Source: Macrotrachela quadricornifera (taxonomy: Eukaryota > Rotifera > Eurotatoria > Philodinida > Philodinidae). Taken from it: a stretch of 64,000 nt of DNA. Each line of letters begins with the position of its first letter. Positions within the stretch are counted from its first letter, which is position 1. The notes under the pieces were generated by a model, which searched no databases, was not told where the DNA came from, and saw only the letters and a program-made list of their open reading frames with translations. The position numbers and the translations under genes were made by a program. Location: the NCBI GenBank assembly GCA_022393335.1, contig JAJEKB010020412.1, positions 1-64,000 of the forward strand, read 5' to 3'. Shown here piece after piece: positions 43,592 through 57,600 of this stretch.

Positions 43592-45130
43592 TTATCTAAG
43601 AAGTATTGCTTTTTTTCTATAAGAATAATTCAGTTAAAATAAATTTACATAACAGTAACTTATATAATAAACATATTTTGAAACAACGTTACATAAGTTT
43701 AGGGTATTGAAATTTCTTACATAAAATAAAGAAATCTCAGATTAATCATTACAATCTTTGGATCTGTCTAACAGCTCTGTTTAGAATTTAAATTATGTTT
43801 GAAACAAATTTCATTAATCTTTCGCACATATTTTTCACCTTACTACACTTCTACCACTGTTGACCCGATTTTTTCGATATGTGTCATTAACTAAAACAGC
43901 ATCAACCATTTTTTAAAATTTTCAGAATTCTAAAATATGTATGGTCATAAAATCAAGACGCTATAAATACTTGCTTAGACAACTATGATAGAATGTGAGA
44001 TTTCGTAAAATTTATATAAGTGATACGTAAATTAAACCATACAGATCTTTTAGTTTAACAATGTCTTTAAATTCAATTTTCAAATTATTCTCTTTGAACT
44101 TCACTACTGAGAAGTTTTCATCTCGATTCTACACATATAATTTATTCTTCAGTTGTCAACCTTAAAAGTGTTAAGTTCGACTTTGAACATACTTTTTTTC
44201 TGAGTGAAAAAATATATCGAGTTTGTTTACCTTATTGGTGCATGTGAACGACTTCTGATATTTAGTTCGCTTGTTTATTCAAAATGCGTTCAGATGCGTT
44301 TTGATTTAAAAAGATATTTATGTGTTTTTCATATGTATCAAACAGTAAATTTTCTGAGAGTTAGATTTGAAACATTTGTTTTCTTTTTCTCTTTAGTGTT
44401 TTTTTTTAAAACAATCGATTAAAAACCGAGAACAGAAATCAACACCATCGCAAGAAAGAATCAGTTTAACTTTAAACTTTTAGTGAATTTCAGTGGACCA
44501 ATAAGTTTCGAAGTTATTGTTTTATGAAGAAATTTTTCTTCATTACACATTCACTTTCAAAATTCAATATCTTGCCTTGAAATTGGAGCGTATATCTTTA
44601 AAATTTACTATAAAAATATTTTGAAATTAAAATGACCAATTAATAATGTTAATAACCAATTAGACATAGAATTAATTGAAATATCTATAATTTACTGGTT
44701 TTTTTTGAGTTTAGTCTTCTAAATTCGAATTTGTACGACTCTATTAAATGAAATTTATTTGTGATGGATTAAATGATGTACTATCAAGTGTCTTGAATTC
44801 TTTCATACCATCTTTATCAATCGACATAATATGACATTTTAATAGTGATCTGCTAAACGAGTAGGACAAAACAAAGTTCGACCATATGTACCCATAGAAA
44901 TTATTTTATTTTACTAAGAATAATCATCGTTTTGTGTTATTTTGAACAGCAATATACCCTATTATGATACTTTGTTGCTCTTCTCGTTACATATTTTCAT
45001 TATCATATATAATTCACGCATGTGCTTGTTCCGCTTGATATATTACAGCTCAAACTGTACCCTTCTCATTCTTTCGCTAGTCAGGCATATTTTTTATATT
45101 ATTTTTTGTCAAGTAGCCGCTAAATATACT
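43592..45130. other. Intergenic, no gene seen
   Basis: AT-rich sequence. ORFs such as 44204-44422 are Phe/Tyr-rich and unconvincing. Confidence 0.55.
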
Positions 45131-46250
45131 ATGCAGTGGTGGTTGAAATGGTTTGCAATAGGCAGTTTGGCCACATGTATTGGTTATTATCGTCATTGGA
45201 CATCCCAGGTCTGTCTTTTTGGGTTTTAATTTCAACCTACAATTTGACTAATGTGTATTAGAGATGTATTAAAAAATTTTGCTATTTTTATAATAAATAA
45301 AAATAACATAAATCTTCACTAGATTGATTGATTATTATTTATATAAAGAAAGTCTTTGAGATTTCTTGAATTTCAAACGTAATAAATTCAATCAATGAAT
45401 GAATATAAATTTAAAGTGCTTGCTAGAGTATAAGTGATATATAATAGTTGCAGAAGATAGTCTTAATAATGCTAACTCATATAGTTTTCTTTTCTACTCT
45501 TTTGAAATGATGTTTTACAATTTACAAAATCTGATGTTTAATAAGAAAGCTAGATAACACAAAATATAAAGGAATATTCGTTTTTTTAACATATTACATC
45601 ATTTAACCCTACAATGTATTTAGCTTGTTCGAACTCGTACAGCAGGATCATCTCGTATTGTAACTTCTCTGGAAAATAACACCGATTCATATCAATTTTA
45701 TAATAGATCACAACAAGTAAAAAATTCATATTTTGAATGTGATAATATTGTATATGCACATGGTCCCTGTGGTAATCTTCAAATGCCACCAATGCAACGA
45801 CCCTGTACACCACCTCTACATATACATCTTGATCAAACGGAATCTTTCATTCTTCTACAAGGTCAATTAGCCTATCAATTAGGTGATAAAGTATATTCCT
45901 GCGATGTTCACACATGTCCACGGCCTCTTATTATAACACCTCTTGTACCACATACATTTTGGATGAATGACAATAAAGAAGATCTCATTACACGTATTCA
46001 TGTCGAACCAGCTAACAAATATAGTGGTCTTCGACAAGGATTCTTTGAAAATTATGCCGGTATCTCTCGTGATCAGCACGTATCCATTTGGCAACTATTT
46101 GTACTTTTCGAAAATGCTGAAACTTATCCAGCATCTTTACCATTACCTCTCATGAAAATAATAGTTAAAATCGGTGCTTTTATTGGTAAACTACTTGGCT
46201 ATAAAATAGAATACGAAGAATACACAACAGTTGGTGATGAATTTAATTAA
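45131..46250 (+). CDS. Cupin-domain protein with N-terminal membrane segment, two exons
   Basis: Exon 1 is 45131-45208 (MQWWLKWFAIGSLATCIGYY, a likely signal anchor) and exon 2 is 45624-46250. The 415-bp intron has GT-AG ends, splits between codons and keeps frame, giving 234 aa. The cupin motif 1 reads PPLHIHLDQTESFILLQGQL, i.e. H-I-H, Glu five residues on, then Gly, which are metal-ligand positions of small beta-barrel cupins. Motif 2 is less clear, around PLVPHTFWMND, where a His sits as expected. Cupins include dioxygenases, isomerases and non-enzymatic binders, so no reaction can be assigned. The C-terminus (LMKIIVKIGAFIGKLLGY) is amphipathic or membrane-near. No lesion is seen. Confidence 0.75.
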
Positions 46251-48688
46251 TTAACTATATTTTTAATTGAACCTTCATATTTATAAACATTTTTTTAAAT
46301 TTTATATTAGTATCTCACCCAATGAATATAATTCCATAAACATATATATATGTGCACAAGCATAAAAGAAATCATAAAAAAAAGATGAAAAGATTATGTA
46401 CAAGACAGGTTCAGCCATTTACATTAAAGTGACAAAAAATAAATAGGAATAATAAATGCGATTGATAATGAGTACACTCAAAGGTCAATAAAATGTATGT
46501 TGCATAAACGACATATAAAATAGGATAGTTTTGCTTTGTCGTATTAATTGAATATAGAATGAGTGTATCATACATCAACATACTTCTGAGAAAGTTCATG
46601 AGAATAGAGATAGATTCAATATTCGATTACAATACAGTAATAGTACTGATAAAATTTAGAATTACCATCATATTTTGTGATGGATATATGTTTTAGAAAC
46701 CTAATAATGTTGAAATACAGAGATGTATCCAAACCAGTTTTAAAGAATTTTAGGTAAACTACAATGAATATGATTAAACTAATATAAAATACTATCGTAT
46801 TAATCATTGTTCCATGAAAATTGTATATTACATTTAAACAATGAAGGAATCAACTCGTCTTTTTCTCACTCAGTAAGATGCAAAATATTATTACTCAACG
46901 ACAATGAATAAAGAAAAATTTCTTTCATATTATGAACGTTCAAGAGTATGGTATTATTGAATTTCGAAACACCAAATCACATAGACACTATTTGAAAAAG
47001 CTTGTACTCAAAAATTGGTTCGATCAATGAAAATGAAATCATTGAAGAAATATTTATAATTTCAACATTTCTGTTATATTTGAATTAAATATTGTCAATT
47101 AAATAATAATACTTACTACAAAATTCAAGATTTTATGAAAGACATATAGATTCGATCAAATAATAAAGAGGATAATATCTTATCGAGAGAAAAACTAAAT
47201 AACAAATCTTCCTCTTAATTGTCAGTAGACTCGTAATGTTTCTAAGTCTTTTATTGAGATGAAAACAAAATCAATATCGATAAATACTATTATATAAAAA
47301 AATTGAAATTTTTTACTTTTACAAAGGTATTTTTGCATTTGAACGTATTCTCAAATCATTTGTTTTATTTGAAGAAAAAATTTTCGCCAAAAAAATATCT
47401 TTTTTCATTTGAAATTCATAAATGTTTCTTTCTTAAACAAAAATATAAAGACAAAAGTGATAGAAAAATAAGAGTTTTATATTGTGTTGAATGCAATAAT
47501 TACGCAATTATTTATATTGATTGAATGAAAAATAAAGTTGATACTGAAATACACTTTTTTCATAAATATAAACAGGATAGAATGCGTTTATTTGATGGTT
47601 CTAGACTTCTGCGAAACATACATTTTTGGTTGTCATAAGTTGACTTCTCTCTACTATTTATCTCGTCTGTTTTAAACTATTCGGCACCATTGTGCGACAC
47701 AAGTGTAACATAGAATATTTTCTTACAAGTTGAATGCTGAAGGATGGAAAGGAGAACTTGATCATGATACTGTGTGTTCCAATTAGCACATAATGAAAAA
47801 TAAAAGAAACTTGTGCATTTATTTAATCTTTGCAGTGTACTTCTTATCTCATCGTCGTCAGAAAATTATATTCCTTTGAAATCAATAATGAATATGCTCT
47901 AATGCATATAGTGAAGGATTATGAAATCAACAATATCATATTAAATGCTCATATACCATCAGATGGATGTATATGTTGCCCCATAATAAAAGAAATTTGA
48001 CACATCAAAACCAATCAATAGTTCATCAGATAAATTTGAGTAGATGATATGATTGTTTCGTTTTGTTTTGAGTTGATGAGTTCAGGCCGTCATTTCATGA
48101 TGATCTTGACTATTTCTGTCTTGTGAAATTAGCCAGATGAGATTGAATTCGGCACTGTTCTGCAAGAATCTAACTGACTCAATTCGTGTATATTTACAAG
48201 CAAGTAAATCAAGAGAGTACGATAATAGTATTAGTTATACATCCATCGGGAATCGATAGCAAAGATTTATAGAACAAGAATGATAAGCTGTCAATCGAGG
48301 ATTTTAAAAAGATAAGTAAAAGTCTTAAAATATCAACCTTAGAATAAGAACAAAAAAATAATTATTTGTTTTGAGTTGGACCCATGAGCAGGATCGTTTG
48401 ACGCTTAGTTCCTATACCTGTTCAATAGGAAAATAGGATAACTCAAGCCATGCAGAAACCTTTACACATTCTTTGATGATTTTTAATGTGCTATATTTAT
48501 TTTTTTGATACTCAAAAGGGAAAAATTTTAGGCGAAACAGTATATGTATTGGAAATGCACACTTCTATAAATATACAGTACTGTGCTTGTGAGAACTTAG
48601 TAATGCAAAACAATCGTATAGAATATAAAATTATTTATATGTACAAAATTTTAAAAAAAAGTTGTGTTCTATTTCGTAATAATAATGA
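46251..48688. other. Intergenic, no gene seen
   Basis: About 2.4 kb of AT-rich sequence with only short low-complexity ORFs on both strands and no recognised repeat. Confidence 0.55.
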
Positions 48689-50278
48689 TTAACAGAATAT
48701 TCCTACATCACTATTTTCGATTACTGTATGCCAGAAGATGGGATGTAATAATGGATTGAATTCTGTTTCTGTACAATTACTTGGAATATCGAATATGGTT
48801 GGTGGAGGAGGACCAAACGTAAAGTTAGAAAAATGGATATTAACATCAATAGTAGGTAAAGATAAATCCACTGGTATATTGTTTTTTACTGTTGCAAAAT
48901 ATTCAAATGGTGCTGGAGGTATCTATATGAAAGATAAATTAATAACAAATAGTATATCATACTCCGCAAAAGTAGCAACATCTCTCTAACTCAAGAAACA
49001 TACGAGCAGCATTATTTGTTGCATAGTCATGGATCTCATCAAATGTTGATCACTTTACCAATGACCCATCATGTTTATTAAATAGATAATGAGATATAAA
49101 TACTTATTCCTTTTGTATGCGGTGCTAATAATTCTTCGTTTAAGAAATATGAAAATTTTTTCGTTCTACTAAAACGTAGTACTGATTCTTTTCTCTCTAC
49201 AATGTAAATTTAATGAAGTGGAAGTTAATATTTACAGAAAGATGGTTATTTAACGATAGAAGTCTATTTTACTACCATATAGTTTCGAAAATTTATTGAA
49301 AACAAGCACATCGCATTGGAGTATACACAATGAGGATAGTAAGAAAAAACTAAACTTCAGCCGTTCTTGCATAGTTTGTAGGGTTATTGGGCATGATAAC
49401 GATGAAAAAGCAGGAGGTAATATAATGTGACAAGGTTTCACCATTGAACTTATTATTTTTATTCTGTTGATTATCTTAGTTCTCACTTCAACAATCAAAT
49501 ATTAAAAAGTGAAACTGTTAAATATACTTCTCAATTACATTCAATTCAAGAAATTTTAATGAAAATAGTAAGTTCAAAGATGAAAAGACGTAAAAATCTA
49601 TATTTCACTAGTCATTCAATAAATCTGATGGATACCGATAAAGTGATCAATATTTGATGAGATGTATAACAAAGCAAAAACAAAGTTCGTCACTATCATG
49701 GTTCTTGAATTACAGCGATATCTCTATATTAAAAACTCAGATATTTTATTGATTTACCTCATAACCATGACAGCCAGTCCATTTATTGCAAAATGTACTA
49801 TTGTGTGTTATATTTCCATTAAATTCATAAGTCGGAAACAATAACATAGGTGTGATTTTTCCTGGAATTTGAGCCCATGAACATGTCTCTTTACAAAAAC
49901 AAGACAATAAAGTTTAACATTGAACTCAGATTTAATTAAAGACTAATAAATACTTTCTATTATTGTGTATTGTCGAAAGCGTTGGAAATCTATAATTGCA
50001 ATATATTTTTGATCAAGTTCATCAAGTCTATCTCTATAAGCAGTTGTATCTGCATAGTACATTGCAGGTCTTCCATTCAGCGTAATTGATGCTGTATACT
50101 AATAACAAAAAATTATTGTTGATAGTTGATTCTATCAATTAATTCTATTACATACTTGACTAGGTTGAGGTGGAACAAGTTTTAGATTTGGAGAAGAAGG
50201 ACGAGCTATTTTTCTGCTATTTGTACTGTGAAAAAATGTAATGAATAGAATTAACAACACTGCAATGTGATTGACCAT
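48689..50278 (-). CDS. Secreted cysteine-containing protein, multi-exon, middle uncertain
   Basis: Clear exons on the minus strand: 50278-50156 (signal peptide MVNHIAVLLILFITFFHS), 50098-49954 (LNGRPAMYYADTTAYRDRLD), 49888-49758 (CSWAQIPGKITP and FCNKWTGCHGYE), a piece ending at 48963 (HDYATNNAARMFLELERCCY), and the last exon 48922-48689 (PPAPFEYFATVKNN to WHTVIENSDVGIFC). The first three join in frame over 399 bp. The link between GYE and HDY is not found: going upstream from HDY the frame meets a TGA before any convincing acceptor. An exon may be missing or the gene may be dead. Cysteines and a signal peptide point to an extracellular protein. No family name can be given. Confidence 0.6.
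49025..49669. repeat. Inverted duplication of about 35 bp inside the secreted-protein gene
   Basis: AAAGTGATCAATATTTGATGAGAT on the plus strand near 49640-49663 is matched on the minus strand near 49055-49030 with one internal difference. The second copy lies in the exon that encodes TFDEIHDY. The interval between them is where the missing exon should be. Confidence 0.65.
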
Positions 50279-53200
50279 TTTAGTGCGAGTCGTTGAATAT
50301 GTGCAAATAATTCTTAGTATTCAAATCTATAAAGAATAAGAGTGAATTCATATAAAATATACTATCATTACGTTGACTTTACTCATTAGCGACAAAACCC
50401 AATAACAAGTATCAAAATTCAAAAGTGATGGTATTTGCCGTAAATTGATGATTTTTAGCTGTTTACGAGAGCTGAAAAATCATCATTTTATCTTACGAAA
50501 AAGTAAAATCAAAGTCGCCATGTTACACTCGATTTTTATCAATTTATAATACTTTTTCTGTTGTTCTTTCCAATGATAAACGAAAATTTTTTTGCTTGAA
50601 ATAGCGATTCAAAATTTATCATTTGGAAAAAGTAAAGTTTGTCTGACGTATAGAGGTTGACAGAATACCTCTAGAAGTCTCTAGCTAATGTAGAATAGCT
50701 ACAGCTATTCGTTTATTTCTAACGACATGATATTCATGTTACGACCTGTTGTAGCAGTTGTTATTCATCGTCAACAGAAAAGACATTTTTGTCATTGGTA
50801 GTCAAAATATCCAAAAACGAAAATATTGGTTGTAATAATTATTCAAGTTGACAATGCACACAAAGACTAAAACACAATCTTCTTATAAAAGTGAAAGATG
50901 GCGCTTACATTGCACTTTCTTATCATCAGGCCACTCTTTTTCAATACCTGTTCGTGTCTTATCATATGCAAATATCACTCTTGATATTTTTGACTTGTCA
51001 TGTATTCTACTCTACTTTTGCAGCTGTATTTGTTTATAGTCACGAGATTGGTAAAGAAAGATTTTGCTAATGGAAGTAAATATAAATACATGATGAGAGA
51101 ACTTTGATGATGATAACTACTTGAGTAACGATAAACGTAGTTGATAGAGATCCTATTCTGATACTTTCAGAAAAAATTATTGCAATTTCATAATGTCAAA
51201 AAAAAGCATCCTAATTCTTAAGCTTTAAATTTGATTTGTGCACATTAACAGATATTACACGTTAGAGAAGTGCGCTCTATGAGGCGGTATGTTGATTCTC
51301 ATGTGGTCTCATGGAGATCGTTAGATAGAGAGAGAAAGTTTTTGAAAGATTGAGTAGGATGGAAAGGACAAGAAGTTTTTTCACAACATCGTGGTAGATT
51401 GTGGATCATGGTTAATATATAGATGTATTCTTCTTGTTTTGGTAACTACATGGTTTCTACAACTTGATTCATTCTTTAATCTAAAGCAATGCAAATCTTT
51501 CCTTGTTGTTATCTTTATTTCAACGCTAATCTCATATTCTTGATGCATTATTCCATACTGATGTACAAGCTCTTGCAAAAATGTTTTCGTTTCCATCTTA
51601 CACTGTAAAATAATGTGGAAATTTCACAATGATCATTAACAATATGCACTTAGACAGTTTGCGGGTTGTGTACACAGAAATTATATACCTGAAAACATTC
51701 ATGTTGAACCTTCTCTCTACATAATAAAAGAAATGGAGTCTTCTATTCTGTTATAACCTTCCGAATTTTTGCGGTGGAGAAGGGGAAATAGAAAAACATT
51801 ATCGACGGTATGAATATTTAGCTCATAAGATAAGAGTATAGTTAATTCGTTTCTAAAAATAAAAGAATGAAACATAAAATAATTGTTTCCTGCAGAATAA
51901 TAGAGCATCAAGAGATGAAAGATTTCTAACAGTCGCATGAAATGCTGCCTTACGCGTTCTAGATTGATAGCTAGACTGAATCCGAAAAGCAGCACTTCTA
52001 CGCGTCATTGTTTATCAATTCAGAGAACACGTCAAATTCTCCATTTTATTTCTACTATAACTTTGAACAACAAAAACTCTCATTGAAGAAAATCAATGAA
52101 ATTGATAAGACAGAAAATGATGAGTGAAATATAATGATTAAAGACATTGATTGTTGTAGACAGAGAAATTCATACTGTAACAGGATATGGTGTATATGGT
52201 GATGTTAAAATGAAACACATACTCTAACTACAGTTTGAAAAACTCCAGAAGAGAATAGATTATAATTGAGAAATATGAGACAGTTGGTTTTATTGCATTC
52301 GTTCTTGTTGATATCAGGTCCATCAGACATCGCATGATCATAATAATGAATCATATTCCTTTATTGATAGTTAATATAGTTCAAGTGTTGTGTCTCCATC
52401 AAAGTGGTTATATCCGACCTTTTTCGTCTGTTTGTTCTCCTTCCTTTCACTCTCAATAGCCCGAAATGAATTAACATTTTTTACTGTTAGCTAAATAAAA
52501 AAAGGAGAACGTTATCAAGTCACTGCTCGATTATAAATGTTTTGAGCTGCCTGAAACAATTGCAAATGACGATTATATTTGAGACTCTGACAACATTCTC
52601 TTGAATCGTCTTCTTCATGTGCTGTGTTCGTTTCTTCTAGCAGAAATAGTATGAAAAGAAAACATGACAGTCGAGTTCACTGGTAGATTGAAATGTGTAT
52701 TTGTTGGCGGTAATATTTGTGGCACGGATAGATGCTAGCCTCGCTTACACACTCTTGTGATTCAATATTCAAATGAATGTGACTCGAGTTTGATTCCATA
52801 GCAATTTATATTAACAATCTCGCTTACTTCATATGTTATTTCTCGTTTTGTCACAAACTGGTGAGCAAATATGTTTAGTAAATTTTATTTTAAACGATTC
52901 TTCAACGAACTGAAGTTTCATGCGAAATTAAGGAATTAAAAACTTGTAAAAACTTATTTTTCATCATGTTGATTGAATTTCAAAGAGCAAAGATATTTTT
53001 CATAGATTTCTGAAGATTGATCATAAATTTCTCGCCTTCATCCTCTTGTACAAGATCGTGTTACACTTATATTTAACAGTGTGAAGTCAGCAGTTTCTAA
53101 CGATGAAATTATGTCTAGATTTGCTCATAGAGTTTTTCAAAGTCCATTGATGAAGAATGATATTGTGCACAGTCAGAGAGTTCGTCCGAGTTTATTTAAA

Positions 53201-53703
53201 CATATTAAACACATAATCACTATTCTTGTCAATTTTCTTTTTCTTCGCTCAGTGTCACTTATCAAGATCGTAATGAAATCGCATGATATAGATTTGTGCA
53301 GAATATGTCGCAAGTTACGTGTTACCATCAATTTCATTTTTTGACTGTCGACTGGTGGATCTGACCTCAGAGATAGACGTCTATATGTTTACCTCAAACT
53401 AGGTTGAATGACCAAAACTTGATCTGTATTGGACATTGACCGCAATCCTTATAATTTGAAAAGAGCTGACATTTTTCCTACTTTACTTGTGCTCATATGG
53501 AAGATAATATGCAAGTATCAGTCCCAATGACTTTAGAAAGACGAAATTATTGTTTTAGCAGAACGTGAACGTGGTCCTCAATGTCATTAATTACGGTATT
53601 TCTTAAAATTACAAAATATACGGTTGAACTTTTAGAAATAGTGAGAGTTACCGTCGTAATGTAATTGAAATTATGCTTGGTAATTGTAAGTTGTCATAAT
53701 AAT
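50279..53703. other. Intergenic, no gene seen
   Basis: About 3.4 kb with moderate AT content. Short ORFs (50848-51039, 51381-51995, 53081-53344) show no domain, signal peptide or splice continuity that I could follow. No clear repeat. Confidence 0.5.
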
Positions 53704-54692
53704 ATAGGTAACAGAGATGTCCGTCGGGGCACCCATGTAGGTGGGGCCCACGGGGAACCCATGGAGCGGTGCCCCAGCTGGGGATGGAGCGATATGTCAC
53801 CCCATCATCTTTCCCCACAAGAGGAAATTTCCACAAGTGCATTTCCCTACCCATGGTCTGGACCATGGGGCAAAAAATCTTTTAACCCCATGGTCTAAAT
53901 GAACTTTCATCATTTATGAAATCGTTTGAAAAAAAATAGGTGATGAGATTATGGAAATTATCTTATCGTTATACTAGTCATATAGTGTATTACACGCTCT
54001 GGTAATACATTTTCTCTTTCGTTCTTTCGCTTTCGCCTTTTATTAATAATATGAAATGGATAGTCTATTCTTTCGTTTTCTCCCCATATTTTTTAGTTAT
54101 CTTCACTATTTCTTTCATTTTTCGGCCGCCATTACTTCTTCTCTTTACCTTTTGTGTTCATCTTTCAATCACCGACTTATTTGGCACTGCATATACGTAC
54201 ATAAACACGCTGTCTATGTTGTTAGTTATTATTTTTCTCTCTTTTCTTGCGCTGCACATTGTATCTCTCTTGTGCATTTTCCTCTCGTTTCTTGCGATGC
54301 GTGTTGTATTTATCTCTTACATTTCTTTTTCTTTTTATCGATATGTCGATGTTAAATAGAAAATTTTCGAAACTCGATGTGAGGTGCGTGTTTTTTTCGT
54401 TCTTAATTTTTTCAATAACCTAAGCCTCGTTGCATTACGCTAGCTTATTTTTTCGTAAAAAATAGTCGCGAAAGAAGATAATCGATTCACAAATCTTTAT
54501 ATTTACATCGCACTCCATATATGGTGTTACTTAACCCTTGATTCTGTTTTTCAAAGGAACACACTGTTTTATAGTTTAAATTAAAATTTGACGGTATTAT
54601 CTGTATTTTTTTATTTACCGCATTGAAGCTAACATCATCGATTACGCAGTATTTTTTTTTCTTTTTAGGTTCAGCTTAATATTTTCTTGATC

Positions 54693-57600
54693 ATGGCAAC
54701 ATCCGAAGATGAAATCACCATTAATGATAGTTCATATAAACATTCTTATAAATACACGAAATCATCTTTGTCAAAACTTTTAAAAGAACGGCCAAATGAA
54801 TTTCGAATTATGAAAAAAGAAAAAACAATTAGTAGTTGTTGGTCAATTTTTGGACAACCAGCCAGAAAAAATGAACAAGAAACATATCTAATTATTGAAG
54901 GCTTTGTTTCCTGCTCCAAATGTTTTAAAACATATACTTATAATTCAAATACTGGAACAAAAACTCTGAACACACATTCATGTGTAAAACAATTTATTTC
55001 TAATTTAAATAGTCAAGAAGAAAATGAAAATATTTTATCATTAAATAATACAAATAATAATACAATTTCTAGTCCATCATCAACATCAACAATGGCTATT
55101 TATTCACCATTAAATCGTATGGGATTGATTAGTCGAAAAACTTTATCTGATAAAGAAATAACAAAAATTAAAGATTTAAGTGCATTTTGGTTGTGTGGAG
55201 CATTACGACCTTTTTCGATTATGGATGACATAGGCTTACGACGTCTTGTTCAAGAATGTATCAATATAGGTAAATTTTTCTTTATGTCAGATAAAACTAG
55301 AATTCCTATTTATATGTAAATTACAGGTGCTAAATATGGTTGTATAGATGTTGATAATGTGTTGCGTCACAGATTATCAATAAATAACCACATTAAACAA
55401 TTGGCAACAGTATCTCGTCAAATGTTAACATCTGATTTCGCTGAACCCTTAAGTGTTCAATCATTGACCGTCACTCCAGACTTATGGTCTGACAAATACC
55501 ATCAAATTAGTTTTCTTGGCGCTACAGCTACAATTGTAGATGCTACATTTAATTTTCGATGTTTTGATTTATTCTGTCGTGAATATCAGGAATTGAATAA
55601 ACAAAGTGAAAATATTCTTACAGTACGTTATAGTTTATTATTGTTTGATACGTTTATTGGTTTATTTATATTTCCATTTAGGCAGTAAAGAAAAATTTAA
55701 TGGACTTTAATATTCACGACTTATCATCAATCAATTTGTGTTCAGATCGAGGTTCAAATTTCGTGAAATGTCTTAAACAATTCCGACCCATTCATTGTTA
55801 TGCACATCGTATTAATAACGTATTAGCACGAGCTTTTTTTAAAAACGATCAATCAAAAATATCAAAACATTTTCCATCGTCATTATTAACATTAAAAGAT
55901 GAAAATTCTGAATCATCAGCAAGCGAAGGAGAACTCGAGTGCCACGAATCAGATGATGACAGTATTCCATCAATGAAAGTTAAAAAAACGAAAAAGGCCA
56001 ATGCATCATTTACAACTGATAATACAAACTGTAGAAAAATTAATCATATGCAATTGAAATTCGTCGATATACCTATTGAAGCACAAGCTTTAATTGAACA
56101 AATTTGCAAAGCAAAAAAATTAGTGAAGTACATAAAAAAAGTGAGTACCATACTTCGTATGAATGTATTTCACAATGTAAAAATATTTCAAAGGCTGGAC
56201 TTAACCCTTTCCGTCCGAATGTTGCCATATGGCAACATTTAGTTAGTTTTTTGCCCAAAATTGACCTATATCAATAGTTTATAATTTTTTTACGATTCGA
56301 TAATTATCTGCAGACATTTTAGCACAGATTCATGTGTTCAGAGGAAGAAAAAAATATCCAGGATGAAAATGATTGAGATTCTACGTTAGGCTCCAAAAAA
56401 GCATCTCGAACGTAAAACCGATTTTTTGATGCAACCGAACATTCAATGGTGAAGGCAATTAGTGGTTAATTTTTGTCCATAGACCCACTATATATCGCCT
56501 CTTTAGTTGATATTATTCCATAATTTTGAACAATGAAAAGTAGGGATGTTGCCGAATGGCAACACCCGGCCGTAAGGGGACAAAAAATTTTAAAAAAGTC
56601 GATTGTTTTTCGCCTATCAATTTTCGTTTTCTGGAGGATTTTTTTGAATTCATATCTTCACACAACAATACAGCATGTCTTTTCGTCCGTCTTTTGATAA
56701 ATAAAGCTGAAATATGCCTAGAATATGCTAAAAATTTGCACAATGGTACAATACTAGCTAAGTTTTTTGTAGAAATACCCAAAAAATTCAAGGAAACTCC
56801 GGATAGTTTCAAAGTATTCTGTAATATTCTATGTTAAAATACGCTAGAATGCTCCGAAACTATTTAGAATTTCCTTGAATTTTAGAGCTTTTCGACAAAA
56901 ACTGGCTAATTTTGCATCAGTGTGAAAATTTTTAGCATATTCTAGGCATATTTCAGCTTTATTTATCAAAAGACGGACGAAAAGACATACTGTATTATTG
57001 TGTGAATATTTGAATTCAAAAAAATCCTCAAAAAATCGAAAATTGACAGGCGAAAAACAATCGATCTTTTCAAAATTTTTGTCCCCTTACGGCCGGATGT
57101 TGCCAAATGGCAACATCAAGGTATTCGGCGAGCAAAAACCTTTTTTTCCATCGAACGTATTTATGACATCTCCATCATGAAGGAAGCATAAATATGTCAA
57201 AAAATAATTTTTTACTAGCGGTGTTCTGGTAGCCGGACGGAAAGGGTTAATCAAGAGATTCGAGATATTGGTGGTTCAACATTAAAACAATGTACTCAAG
57301 TTAGATGGTTATCATTGTCTGATACACTTATCTCCGTTGTAAATTCATATTCACAAATAAAAACAGTATTAACTCGTAAAGGTCAAGCTGTTCGAATGAC
57401 TGGAATCGATAAAACTGATTTGATGGCAATAGTACGATTACTAATTCCATTTAAAATAATTTTAACAGCTGTACAATATGGAAGAGGACCATCTCTTCAT
57501 ATGGTTTTATTATCGACATTACAACTTCAACAAGTTCTATCGTCTTCTGATAATTTGTATGATTTTTGTAAAATACATTACAAAGAACATGATCGATCCA

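Noticed and set aside
48738..48989. Plus-strand ORF of 83 codons
   Set aside because: Antisense shadow of the last exons of the secreted-protein gene, which have splice and frame support.
54051..54359. Two overlapping plus-strand ORFs rich in Phe, Ser and Leu
   Set aside because: Pyrimidine-rich hAT 5' region; low-complexity translations in two frames.
56513..57180. ORFs inside the TTAA MITE (about 93-99 codons)
   Set aside because: Products of the inverted arms; the same words occur on both strands.
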